DNA of 64,000 nt, taken from contig NZ_JACVVD010000007.1 in the NCBI RefSeq assembly GCF_014534655.1, positions 248,001 to 312,000 on the forward strand. Direction: 5' to 3'. Made by a program: the position numbers and the translations under genes. This DNA is from Paenibacillus sedimenti (GTDB taxonomy: Bacteria; Bacillota; Bacilli; Paenibacillales; NBRC-103111). The notes under the pieces are model-generated. The model was not told where the DNA came from. It saw only the letters and a program-made list of their open reading frames with translations, and did no database searches. Positions 7,902 through 16,390 of the stretch are shown here, piece after piece (position 1 is the first letter of the stretch; every line of letters starts with the position of its first letter).

Positions 7902-8707
7902 ATGGAGAATGTGATTGCGTATTATTCCAGTTTTGATGAGTGGGGAAGGTTGGATCGCGAACCGCTTGAGTTCACTGTGAATTGGCACTTTATGAAGCAA
8001 TATTTGCCGGTAACCGGTCATGTTTTGGATAATGGCGCCGGACCCGGCAAATATGCCATGGAGCTGGCCAAACTGGGCTATCAGGTAACCCTTTCTGACC
8101 TAACGCCTAAATTAGTGGATATCGCGAAGGAAAAAGCTGAGGAGCTATCGCTTTCGGAGCGGTTTGATGGTTTCCATGTTTTGCATGCAGCTCATTTAGA
8201 CGGAATCCCGAATGAAAAATATGACGCTGCCCTCATGATGGGTCCCTTGTACCATTTGCAGCAAGAATAGGAACGAGTGGCCGCTGTAAAAGAATTGTTC
8301 CGGGTGACGAAGCCGAATGGCATCGTTTTTGTAGCTTTCCAGACCCGTACCCGCATGCTGCTGACCTCTTTGAAATTTCCGCAAGCATGGAAGCCGAATG
8401 ATACGATTGATGCTATCCAGCAATTTTATGAAACGGGCGTTTTTAATCATAGTGATACAGGGCGATTCACCGGTGCTTATTACTTTCATGTCGATCAAAT
8501 CCAACCTCTTATGGAGCAGTTGAAACGATTCAGCTGATTGGCTCCTCCAACTTGGGTGCGTTACTGACAAATGAGCAAAAACAATACTGGGCAGAACAAG
8601 GTGACGAAGTGTACAACAAGCTGACCCAGCTGCTGATTGCCATTGCGGCAGATCCGTCTGTTTTGGGCGTGTCCTCGCATTTGTTATATATAGGAAAAAG
8701 GAAATAA
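7902..8707 (+). pseudogene. Broken class I SAM-dependent methyltransferase
   Basis: The frame opens at ATG 7902 after AAGGAAGGTG and shows the SAM motif VLDNGAGPGKYA and the motif-II-like VTLSDLTPKLVDIAKEK. A TAG at 8268-8270 interrupts ...LYHLQQE; a one-base change from GAG would restore it, since the same frame continues ERVAAVKELFRVTKPNG. A second lesion near 8516-8536 shifts the frame: after MEQL the homologous sequence resumes as ETIQLIGSSNLGALL in another frame and runs to a stop at 8707. With two independent lesions the protein is very probably not made. Its substrate is unknown. Confidence 0.85.
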
Positions 8708-8719
8708 TAGCGGGATTCG

Positions 8720-8869
8720 TCAAAGATCGTACACATCCTGAATACCGGCGCTTCGTTTATAGGCTCCGATGGATTCTACAATACGAGCTCGTTCATTCAA
8801 CAAATCCAGCAGTTTCAAATTCATTTCGTCAATTTGGGCTCGAAGCCCTTTTAATTCCTTATGGTTCAT
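8720..8869 (-). CDS. Truncated AroQ-type chorismate-mutase-like small protein (49 aa)
   Basis: The reverse strand encodes 49 residues beginning MNHKELKGLRAQIDEMNLKL and then LLDLLNERARIVESIGAYKR. This matches the first long helix of AroQ chorismate mutases, including the Arg of LRAQID, the Arg of NERARIV and the Lys of GAYKR that bind substrate. Helices 2 and 3, which supply the remaining active-site Glu/Gln, are missing; the full domain is about 85-90 residues. A GGGAGAG ribosome site lies 9 bp before the ATG. The gene may be a remnant or a small dimerising protein. It abuts the end of the methyltransferase pseudogene on the other strand. Confidence 0.65.
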   Translation of the reverse strand: MNHKELKGLRAQIDEMNLKLLDLLNERARIVESIGAYKRSAGIQDVYDL

Positions 8870-8894
8870 GCTGTCGTCTCTCCCTGTACGATTG

Positions 8895-9629
8895 TCACTT
8901 CTTCCCTCGGTATTTTCCCGTACGCAGTTCTAACAAATAAGGCTCCAGATCCGGCATTTCCTCGTTCATCGCTTGCTGTATGGCAAGTTCAATATCATAA
9001 GGTACCCGAACCAGCTGTATGTTCAACGCTGAAGCCTGCCGGCTGTGATAATGCCCCTCCAGGATCGCATACGAAGCCTGCGTCATATCGAGCGGATTAC
9101 CGACACTTCCTGCGTTAAACAAGGTTCTCCCGTTCAAATTTTGAAGGTATGCATTGTGGACATCGCCATAGCCGGCAACATTCGCTTGCGACGACTCCGA
9201 GCATAGTGCCGAAGACTCGAACATGGACAATCGGCGTTCTACCGGATCCCATGGCTGAATACGTTCGTATACGCTTCTAGGGGATGCATGGAATAGCCTT
9301 ACATACTTCCCGCTCATCCAAAATTCACAGGAAAAGGGCAGCTCCTGCAAGTAGGCCATTCTCTCTGCTCCCAGTCTGGTTTGGTGCCATACTAAAGTTG
9401 GATCTTCCGTCGGCTTGGCGATGAAATCGTCCCAGTTGCCTTGGATGACGACATCGCACACTTCGCGTACTCGATCAACAGCAAGATCAGAATGCGGGCC
9501 TTTGCCTACGAGATCGCCAAGACAAAGAATACGAGAAATATGGCGGTGATGAATATCCGCCAGAACAGCGTCAAGAGCAGGCATATTTCCGTGAATATCT
9601 GAAATAATGGCGATTTTATCCATGCTCAT
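8895..9629 (-). CDS. Calcineurin-like metallophosphoesterase
   Basis: A 244-residue protein with the metallophosphoesterase blocks in order: IISDIHGNMPALDAV, CLGDLVGKGPHS, VIQGNWDD, and a C-terminal GYGDVHNAYLQ / NAGSVGNPLD. The last is typical of the YfcE/Ap4A-hydrolase-like bacterial subgroup that uses two metal ions. The substrate is not known. AAGGAG lies 7 bp before the ATG at 9629; nearby GTG and ATG alternatives fit less well. It starts 15 bp after the stop of the DHODH-like fusion gene on the same strand, so they are probably co-transcribed. Confidence 0.85.
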   Translation of the reverse strand: MSMDKIAIISDIHGNMPALDAVLADIHHRHISRILCLGDLVGKGPHSDLAVDRVREVCDVVIQGNWDDFIAKPTEDPTLVWHQTRLGAERMAYLQELPFSCEFWMSGKYVRLFHASPRSVYERIQPWDPVERRLSMFESSALCSESSQANVAGYGDVHNAYLQNLNGRTLFNAGSVGNPLDMTQASYAILEGHYHSRQASALNIQLVRVPYDIELAIQQAMNEEMPDLEPYLLELRTGKYRGKK

Positions 9630-9644
9630 CACCTAACTCCTTCG

Positions 9645-11609
9645 CTAAGATTCCTTGATCATAGATAAAGCTGTTCGGTTTGCCCGCCCAACGAGAAACG
9701 GATACATCAGGTAAAGTCCCGCGGCGTAAAGAGCTACAGCGATATACACAGGCAGCAAATGCACGAAGTCTGTATATCCTATATGAAAATGAACGAGCAA
9801 CCCAGCCGCAAACCCAGGTAGACCGCCTAGTAAAAACGTCCACCACAACCAGCTTTCGCCCTGGTTGACGCCCCATAGGGCTGAAGCGGTGATAGCTACC
9901 GCGAGTGAAAATAAAGCGCCTCCGAAGCCCGCGCGATCGTGCGCAATCAGTGGTATCAGCCGCTCATTCCATGCCTGCAGCTGTTCAGCGGTCAAGCCGA
10001 TATAGGCTAAATCGGTCTGCACGAATACCGTCGTGATTCCAATCAAGGAGATCGTCAGCCCCCCGATCGCCAAAGCAAAACCAAGCACGACAAAACAGCA
10101 CTGCCCCCACTGCGCTCTGCGCCAAACGGAGTCGTTGTACAGCCCGGGCGGCGTTCGCGAAGGACGATCCTTCAAGCCGCGCAGCGTCAGCAGCAGCATC
10201 GGGAGCAGCATCGCGGCAGCCACGGCGTGCAGCGGATCGAAATAGCCGTAACCGAGGTAGAGGAAAAAGCTGCTGAATCCCACCGCGCATGACGTGAGCA
10301 GCGCTGTCCGCGCCCAATGCAGCCCAAAGCGCAATCCGTGATGGGCTAGCTGATAGTAAAAGATGCCAATAGCAATCATCGTTCCTGCCAGTGTGATCCG
10401 GTCATGAGACATGAAATGAAGGAGATTGGGGTTGAAGCGACGGATGACGTTTCGGCTCACGCCAAGAAACGTTTCATCGTATGGCAGGAGCACGCTCGTG
10501 GCCGCAATGAGCCAGGCTAGCACGCCGCCGATCATCATGCCGATGCCCAGCAGGCTCATCCAGCCCCAATTCGCCCAGAACGACGGCAGATCGGGCGCTT
10601 TGGTTTCCCGAATGCGATCATAGAGGATCGCTTCGTTCACCCGCTTCGGCAGCCCCGGTCCTGCGTAGACCAGCCCGCTGTGCAGCTGGACGCTGTTCGC
10701 GCCGGCTGCCAGCAGCTCCAGCGCGTCCTGCGGCTGATGCACGCCGCCGGCCGCGACGATCGCGCTCCGCTCGCCCAGCGCCTCGCGGAGCAGCCGTACC
10801 CGGCTCAGCGACGCGCCGAGCGACTCCGGACCGCCGACACGGATGCGGCGGCCGTCGCCCTCGCGCATCGCGTCGCCTACGACTACACCGTCCCAGCTGC
10901 GCAGCTGGGCGGTTGTTGCAATCTGCCGCAGCATCCCCTGTGGATAACTCTGCGGCAGATAGAGCAACAGCGGCTTCCCCGGGGCCGCTGTCTGCGCGAG
11001 CCGGCGTACCTCCGCGAGGTACGCCGCAGCTTCATCCGATGGCCAGCCTTCGTCCAGGCCATCGATGTAGTAACCCGCCGCGTACGGCGCCAACTTCAGC
11101 AGCATCTCCTGCTGCTGGATCAGCGCCTCGCGCGGCGAGCTCCCGGGCATCGGCCGCAGCCGCACGAAGTGCGGCAGGCGATGCCCCGTGCCCTTGCTCA
11201 GGCGTCGTACGATCGCGTCGACGCCGTCATTCGCATAGCCATCGGGGTACACGATGGCTTCCTGCTCTTCTTCTCGCTGGATCACCGCATCGCCAACACC
11301 GCTCACCTCCCGTACGGTAACGGGGCCGATTTCGATGAAGCCAAAGCCGAATTGGGCCAGCGCCTTATGCGCTGTGCCATGCGGGTCTAGACCACCGCTA
11401 AGCCCGACAGGACATTGGATGGACACACCTGCCAGTTCGCTCTCAAGGATTGGCGACAGCTCCATATGCCCCATCGTTTTGATGACAAACGTACCTCCGG
11501 GAACGCGGCTGAGTCCGCCCATAGCATAGAGCGTGAAATCTCGTGCAAGTTTGGCCGGCAGACGAAATAACACAGGTCGGAATATCGCGTGATAAGACCA
11601 GTCAGGCAT
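9645..11609 (-). CDS. Dihydroorotate-dehydrogenase-like protein fused to a multi-pass membrane domain
   Basis: A 654-residue protein. Residues 1-330 follow class 2 dihydroorotate dehydrogenase: FRPVLFRLPAKLARDFTLYA at the start, PVGLSGGLDPHGTAHKALAQ, FGFIEIGPVT, and the FMN-phosphate block AAGGVHQPQDALELLAAGAN with VQLHSGLVYAGPGLP. The NxSSPNT loop carrying the catalytic base is absent; the equivalent region reads AGYYIDGLDEG. Residues 345-650 hold about eight hydrophobic segments. Ordinary class 2 enzymes are about 340-370 residues with no such domain. It may bind FMN and act on another substrate at the membrane. Pyrimidine synthesis is unlikely to be its job. Confidence 0.75.
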   Translation of the reverse strand: MPDWSYHAIFRPVLFRLPAKLARDFTLYAMGGLSRVPGGTFVIKTMGHMELSPILESELAGVSIQCPVGLSGGLDPHGTAHKALAQFGFGFIEIGPVTVREVSGVGDAVIQREEEQEAIVYPDGYANDGVDAIVRRLSKGTGHRLPHFVRLRPMPGSSPREALIQQQEMLLKLAPYAAGYYIDGLDEGWPSDEAAAYLAEVRRLAQTAAPGKPLLLYLPQSYPQGMLRQIATTAQLRSWDGVVVGDAMREGDGRRIRVGGPESLGASLSRVRLLREALGERSAIVAAGGVHQPQDALELLAAGANSVQLHSGLVYAGPGLPKRVNEAILYDRIRETKAPDLPSFWANWGWMSLLGIGMMIGGVLAWLIAATSVLLPYDETFLGVSRNVIRRFNPNLLHFMSHDRITLAGTMIAIGIFYYQLAHHGLRFGLHWARTALLTSCAVGFSSFFLYLGYGYFDPLHAVAAAMLLPMLLLTLRGLKDRPSRTPPGLYNDSVWRRAQWGQCCFVVLGFALAIGGLTISLIGITTVFVQTDLAYIGLTAEQLQAWNERLIPLIAHDRAGFGGALFSLAVAITASALWGVNQGESWLWWTFLLGGLPGFAAGLLVHFHIGYTDFVHLLPVYIAVALYAAGLYLMYPFLVGRANRTALSMIKES

Positions 11610-11755
11610 ATTCAGATGCGCTCCTGTTCATAAGCGTTATAGATGGAAAAGTTTTCTCTATAGTATACCAAAACCGGAGCTTATTTGCCGATTCCTATGC
11701 TTGTACGTTCATTTAATCTTTCGGTTCGGCGCGGACACAGATCGTTGCCTTTTGG

Positions 11756-11798
11756 TGTGATTGAAATCACAAGCCCCCTCCTCCGCTTTGTTTATACT
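11756..11798 (+). promoter_or_regulatory. CRP/FNR-type box and -10 of the flavohemoglobin promoter
   Basis: TGTGATTGAAATCACA at 11756-11771 is a perfect TGTGA-N6-TCACA palindrome. A -10 hexamer TATACT is at 11793-11798 and no good -35 is present. A start near 11805 puts the box centre at -41.5, the class II activator position. A Crp/Fnr gene lies nearby at 13604-14116. Confidence 0.75.
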
Positions 11799-11844
11799 TG
11801 GGGCATATCTTCACATAAACATTGCGAATGAGAGGGGATTAATC

Positions 11845-13059
11845 ATGTTAAGCGAAAAAACAATATCGATAATCAAATCCACCGTACCTGTTCTGGAGGT
11901 GCACGGTACAGCCATCACTAAGCGTTTTTATGAACTCCTATTCACAGGGCATCCCGAGCTGCTCAATGTTTTTAATCACGCCAACCAGAAGCAAGGAAAG
12001 CAACAGACGGCGCTGGCCAACGCCGTATATGCTGCAGCTCAACATATCGATCGGTTGGAGGCAATTCTGCCTGCTGTGAAACAAATTGCCCATAAACACC
12101 GGAGCCTTGGCGTGAAGCCTGAGCATTACCCCATCGTCGGGCAAAATCTGCTTGCCGCCATAAAAGACGTTCTCGGCGAAGCGGCGACGGAAGACATTTT
12201 GCAAGCATGGGCGGAAGCCTACGGTGTAATCGCAGATGCTTTTATAAGCGTAGAAGCGGACATGTATGTACAAGCGAAGGAACAGCATGGCGGATGGGCG
12301 GAGTTCAAGCCTTTTCGCGTGGTTCGGAAAGTGCAAGAGAGCGATGTGACTACTTCCTTTTATCTTGTGCCTCAAGATGGAGGGGCTGTCGCGGCATTTG
12401 AACCTGGGCAATATGTGAGTGTCAAAGTCGAGATCCCTGGGGAGCCAAACACCCATATCCGTCAGTACAGCCTTTCCGATGCCCCGGGAAAACCGTATTA
12501 CCGAATTTCCGTCAAACGTGAAGATACGCTTGAAGAACGTCCTGCCGGAAAAGTATCGGTTTATCTACACAATCATATCGAAGAAGGTGGGGTACTCCTG
12601 CTCTCAGCACCGGCGGGTGCATTCATGTTGGATCAAGCGGATGAACGCCAGGTTGTTTTGATTAGCGGCGGGGTTGGACTGACGCCTATGGTTAGCATGT
12701 TGAACACATTGGTGACAGCCAATCCATCGAGAAAGGTCACTTTCATCCATGCCGCTCAAAATGGGAATGTGCATGCCATGCGCGAACATGTGGAAGAATT
12801 GGCCCGTCAGCATTCGCAGGTATCCGTGTATTGGTGCTACGAGAAACCGACGGAACGCGATAAAAAGGAAGCAGCCTACCATAAAGAAGGCTTCATCGAT
12901 TTGGCTTGGCTGCAGGAAGTGGTGCCAACCCAAGATTCCGCATTCTATTTCTGCGGCCCTACTCCTTTCATGAAAGCGGTCAACGGCGCGCTTCGGGCTT
13001 GGGGAGTTCCGGAAGCCGACATTCATTACGAATTTTTTGGCCCTGCCGGCAGTTTGTAA
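11845..13059 (+). CDS. hmp: Flavohemoglobin, nitric oxide dioxygenase
   Basis: A 404-residue protein of standard Hmp architecture. The globin domain (1-140) has the B10 Tyr in KRFYELLF and the proximal His in [17 protein letters not shown]. The FAD domain has [10 protein letters not shown], and the NAD domain has [14 protein letters not shown] and [10 protein letters not shown]. It oxidises NO to nitrate using NADH and O2. The ATG at 11845 follows AGAGGGG; the frame is open upstream to 11761 but that part overlaps the promoter. It is controlled by the CRP/FNR-type site above. No clear terminator follows. Confidence 0.95.
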   Translation: MLSEKTISIIKSTVPVLEVHGTAITKRFYELLFTGHPELLNVFNHANQKQGKQQTALANAVYAAAQHIDRLEAILPAVKQIAHKHRSLGVKPEHYPIVGQNLLAAIKDVLGEAATEDILQAWAEAYGVIADAFISVEADMYVQAKEQHGGWAEFKPFRVVRKVQESDVTTSFYLVPQDGGAVAAFEPGQYVSVKVEIPGEPNTHIRQYSLSDAPGKPYYRISVKREDTLEERPAGKVSVYLHNHIEEGGVLLLSAPAGAFMLDQADERQVVLISGGVGLTPMVSMLNTLVTANPSRKVTFIHAAQNGNVHAMREHVEELARQHSQVSVYWCYEKPTERDKKEAAYHKEGFIDLAWLQEVVPTQDSAFYFCGPTPFMKAVNGALRAWGVPEADIHYEFFGPAGSL

Positions 13060-13603
13060 CCCTGCTTGCGGATGTGCGGGCACTCCTCCAATGCGGTTAC
13101 GATACGGCCAGGAAACAACTTAGACTATTGGAAAACAAAAATGGCTATTCCCGGAAGGGAAAGGAACAGCCAGAACAAATGCATGGCGGATTGATACGAC
13201 TCGTAAACCGCCTCTGTTGTAAGGGGCATAGCTGTAGTACGATTTCACCCACTTAGGAATAACCGACCAGGAAATTAGCGGATGTAGTCCCATTTTACCC
13301 GCTTACGATGACCGTATCGAACATGCGACCGTACTTACCATTTTACAACTAGGTATAATCGGACTGCAGCTAGTATTGACTGACGCAGCTTCCGTGGAAT
13401 TGGGCATTTCCGGACTGCAGCGGGGCGTGGGTGACCAAGCTGGGACGGAGTTGGACGGACCGGGGGTGACTCCATTAAATAAAAAGACCAAAGTTCGTCC
13501 CAACCTTAACGTCTTGTGCTCTAGCCTTGGAGGCAACATCACACGGGGTTAGGCACGTTTTTCAGCCCTAACATCCCGGTCCCGCGGATACACGCCACTC
13601 AGC
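13060..13603. repeat. Non-coding gap with a degenerate 50-bp tandem repeat (13233-13440)
   Basis: No convincing gene lies here; a 79-codon reverse frame has no ribosome site and odd composition. From 13233 a unit of about 50 bp recurs: GTAGTACGATTTCACCC at 13234, GTAGTCCCATTTTACCC at 13284, GTACTTACCATTTTAC at 13331. CGGACTGCAGC at 13360 and again at 13411 continues the same period. At least four diverged copies are present. Confidence 0.5.
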
Positions 13604-14116
13604 TCATCGGCTCCGATTCTGAGACTCCGCCCTCAATAGACGATTAACCGTTTCGCGGCGTAAACCGATGAACTGGCCGATCTCTTCCTGCGTCAGAACG
13701 TCGGTCAACGCTGCCGGGCCTATGTAGGTTTGAAACCATTGCTGCAGCTTTCGCAGTTTCTCGGCAGGGGTCACCTCCGTTAGCTGATCGATCCGCTGCT
13801 GCATCACCCTCAATTTATCCTGCAATTGGAGAGCTACGGCGCGGCATTTGTGCGGATTCTCGTCTAATTCCCGATACCAATCGGCTGCCGAAATCATCTT
13901 TACCTCACAGGTCACGAGCGCGATAGCTGTTCCATGATAAGGTTTGGGGCTAATGAGCGAGTGATGCGGTATGGTCTCATCCGGTACGATAATGTTGACG
14001 AGCGCCTGGTTGCCGTCTTCATGGAGACGGGTAATTTTGAGCAGACCGCTGTTCAAATGATAAAGCGGCCCCGACTCTCCTTGTCGGAACAGGGTCTCCC
14101 CTTTGTGTAAAATCAT
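13604..14116 (-). CDS. Short Crp/Fnr-family transcription regulator
   Basis: A 170-residue regulator; the family norm is about 220-240. It keeps part of the cyclic-nucleotide-type beta barrel (KGETLFRQGESGPLYHLNSG), a dimer helix and the winged HTH TQEEIGQFIGLRRETVNRLL. The recognition helix RRETVNR has the Arg-Glu-Arg pattern of CRP, which fits TGTGA half-sites. The Cys ligands for an Fe-S cluster are absent: only two unrelated Cys residues occur. It therefore does not sense oxygen as Fnr does. AAGGAG precedes the ATG at 14116; an upstream extension to 14155 is less likely. It may control hmp. Confidence 0.8.
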   Translation of the reverse strand: MILHKGETLFRQGESGPLYHLNSGLLKITRLHEDGNQALVNIIVPDETIPHHSLISPKPYHGTAIALVTCEVKMISAADWYRELDENPHKCRAVALQLQDKLRVMQQRIDQLTEVTPAEKLRKLQQWFQTYIGPAALTDVLTQEEIGQFIGLRRETVNRLLRAESQNRSR

Positions 14117-14253
14117 AGTAAATCTCCTTAATGAGAAAACCTCTATCGAGGTCATTTCAATGATGAGCGACCGCGTATAGAGGTAGGTTTTATCGCCAAT
14201 AAGAAAGCGGTTTTCGGAAACCGAAAACTTATACTTTCTTATGTGGTTGAGAA

Positions 14254-14299
14254 AAAGCGAAAGGCAGGTCTATCACTGCTTTTCGCTTTCTTTATTTTT
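14254..14299. terminator. Bidirectional terminator between the Crp/Fnr and membrane-protein genes
   Basis: AAAGCGAAAGGCAG pairs with CTGCTTTTCGCTTT and has A/T runs on both sides, so it can serve the reverse-strand gene ending at 14320. A second small palindrome, GTTTTCGG-AAA-CCGAAAAC, is at 14210-14228. Confidence 0.7.
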
Positions 14300-14319
14300 C
14301 GATTTAGCTTGAGACTAGC

Positions 14320-14814
14320 TTACAGCTCTTTCTTGACTGCCGTCCATTTACCGCTCCGCGACTGCAGTGCCATGGACCATCTTGCCAGCATAGGGAGCTG
14401 TTCCAGTCTCCCGATGACCAAGATCGGAACCAACAGACCTACCAAAGAAATCAATACGGCGGCAGGCAGCGCCCAGATCGAGGCCGGGTGGGCAAAGTAC
14501 GGAATGAGCGATACGGACATGATCGGAGCCGCATTCCATTTGAAAAATTGAATCAGCCAAATCGTAATGATCGCTGTCACAAAGAATGAGATCGCTCCTG
14601 TGCTTACGCTATATAAAAGGCTGCCGATCGTTACGGAAATCATTGCACCGATAATTATCCGCCCTAAATCTTTAATTTGATCCACACGGTGCATAAAGAG
14701 AAAGCTGAATGCGCCAAGCGTCGGGTAGAACACCATCTTCATTGATGGGAAGTGATAGGATGCCCAATAGGCAGCCACCAGGTAAAAGCAAACAATAAGT
14801 GAACGAAGAAGCAT
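14320..14814 (-). CDS. Multi-pass membrane protein, possibly HPP-like
   Basis: A 164-residue protein with four to five hydrophobic segments, including LIVCFYLVAAYWASYHFP, IIIGAMISVTIGSLLY and FVTAIITIWLIQFF. The sequence APIMSVSLIPYFAHPASIWA near residue 115 resembles the second half of HPP-type membrane proteins. That is a weak match made from memory. AAGGACGG lies before the ATG. It ends at a strong terminator and is a single-gene unit. Function unknown. Confidence 0.55.
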   Translation of the reverse strand: MLLRSLIVCFYLVAAYWASYHFPSMKMVFYPTLGAFSFLFMHRVDQIKDLGRIIIGAMISVTIGSLLYSVSTGAISFFVTAIITIWLIQFFKWNAAPIMSVSLIPYFAHPASIWALPAAVLISLVGLLVPILVIGRLEQLPMLARWSMALQSRSGKWTAVKKEL

Positions 14815-14919
14815 CGTTGGTTCCCGTCCTTTACTATATAAATGAGTGCGAATGCCAAGTCAGCGACTAGGCTTTTCTCATTTTACAGAAGGTACGAACC
14901 TCTGGTCAATCATTTTGCG

Positions 14920-16095
14920 TTAATTATGCTCTACGGACACTCGTGTCGAGGCAAAAAACTTGGCAATCGCGAACGATGAAGCGCCGAGCACCGTCGAACG
15001 ATCGCCCAGGCTCGAAAACTCTACATTCAGCTGTTCGCGCGGATGCGGTAACGAACGTTTCTCCAGAACGGTTTGCAGCGGCTGCATCAACCACTTCTCG
15101 GCTCTGGCCAATCGGCCGCCCAGAATGATGAAGTCCGGGTTATAGCCGTTGATGATATTCACTACACCTACGCCCAGGTAATAGCTCAGCCGTTCGAAAA
15201 GCCGGCTCACCGCCGGCTCTCCCGCATCTGCCATGCGCAGCAGCGATTCCAAATCTGCAGACTCCCCGAGCTCGATGCGGGCCTTCTCCAGCAGCGCATG
15301 CTCCGACGCATACAGCTCCCAACATCCCAAGCTGCCGCAGCGGCACTTGGGACCGTCGTGCTGGATCGAGATGTGCCCGATCTCGCCGGAGAAGCCTGTC
15401 GCGCCGCGATACAACTCGCCCTTGATAATAATCCCTGCACCGATCCCGATGCCGATGCTGACGTAGACCAGATTCGCCGTGTCCTTGCCGGCGCCGAATT
15501 GCTTCTCCCCGACAGCGCCCGCGTTCGCTTCGTTGTCGATAACGACCGGGATGTCGAACTCCTCTTCCACCTGCTGCTGCAGCGGGACGTTCTCCCATCC
15601 GAGGTTCGGCGCGAACAGCAGGTTGCCGTTCTCGTCGCAAATGCCCGGCACCCCGATGCCGATGCCGATAATGCCATAGACGCTGTCGGGCGCGCGGCGG
15701 ATGAGCTCGCGGATGCTCGCTTTGAGCAGCCCGACCACTTGTTCCACAGAGGCATTGTCATGCTGCACTCTGTATTCCTCAACCACTTTGCCCGTGAGGT
15801 CGGTCAGTACGGCCAAAATATCGTGCACGCCAAGGTCTACGCCAATGGCGTATCCGGCCGTGCCGTTGAAGAGCAGCATCATCGGCTTGCGTCCGCCGCT
15901 GGATTCCCCGGCGCCGATCTCGTGGGCAAGGCTGCTCTCGATCAGCTCGTTCACGAGGCTCGATACCGTCGCCTTCGTCAGACCTGTAATTTCCGCGATT
16001 CGTGCGCGGGAAATTGGGGAATCCGACCGTATATGGTGCAGCACGATCGATTTATTTATTTTTTTCACCAGGTTCAAATCGCCTGTTTGCTTCAT
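14920..16095 (-). CDS. xylR: ROK-family xylose repressor
   Basis: A 391-residue ROK repressor. The N-terminal winged HTH is SRARIAEITGLTKATVSSLV. The ROK sugar-kinase-like domain has GYAIGVDLGVHDILAVLTDL, DNEANAGAVGE, the ROK signature with GFSGEIGHISIQ and the zinc site CRCGSLGCWE. XylR proteins release their operator on binding xylose. The start at 16095 follows GGGGGCC; the open frame runs upstream to 16161 without a better site. It is divergent from xylA, whose promoter carries the operator, so repression of xylA is the expected role. Confidence 0.9.
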   Translation of the reverse strand: MKQTGDLNLVKKINKSIVLHHIRSDSPISRARIAEITGLTKATVSSLVNELIESSLAHEIGAGESSGGRKPMMLLFNGTAGYAIGVDLGVHDILAVLTDLTGKVVEEYRVQHDNASVEQVVGLLKASIRELIRRAPDSVYGIIGIGIGVPGICDENGNLLFAPNLGWENVPLQQQVEEEFDIPVVIDNEANAGAVGEKQFGAGKDTANLVYVSIGIGIGAGIIIKGELYRGATGFSGEIGHISIQHDGPKCRCGSLGCWELYASEHALLEKARIELGESADLESLLRMADAGEPAVSRLFERLSYYLGVGVVNIINGYNPDFIILGGRLARAEKWLMQPLQTVLEKRSLPHPREQLNVEFSSLGDRSTVLGASSFAIAKFFASTRVSVEHN

Positions 16096-16301
16096 GATTG
16101 GCCCCCATACTACTTCTAATCTATACACCGTAAGCGCCAAAAAGGGCGCTACGGCGGCCACTTCACCGCCATCCCATCTGTAACGGCCGTATCGGCCCTT
16201 ACCCGCCTCGTACGCTCCGCTCCTGCTTTAAGGACTGTGAAAACCGCCGTTCTCGTAGGTTGAAATGATTTTACCATGAATGGGCTGTCCATGCACGAAC
16301 T

Positions 16302-16346
16302 AAGTTTGTTTAATGAATTTACAAACTTTGCGAATGATGCTATGAT
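16302..16346 (+). promoter_or_regulatory. xylA promoter with XylR operator
   Basis: AAGTTTGT at 16302-16309 and ACAAACTT at 16321-16328 form an inverted repeat like Bacillus xyl operators. It overlaps the -35 TTTACA (16318-16323), which is 17 bp before the -10 TATGAT (16341-16346). Bound XylR would block RNA polymerase. Confidence 0.85.
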
Positions 16347-16390
16347 GACTTCATGAGCACTTATCAATCTTATTTGTGGAGGCTGAATTC

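Noticed and set aside
13303-13542. 79-codon reverse open frame between hmp and the Crp/Fnr gene
   Set aside because: It lies in a degenerate tandem repeat, lacks a ribosome site and has a Pro/Ser-rich, non-protein-like translation.
15073-16119. 348-codon open frame antisense to xylR
   Set aside because: A shadow of a GC-rich gene; low-complexity translation and no start signal.
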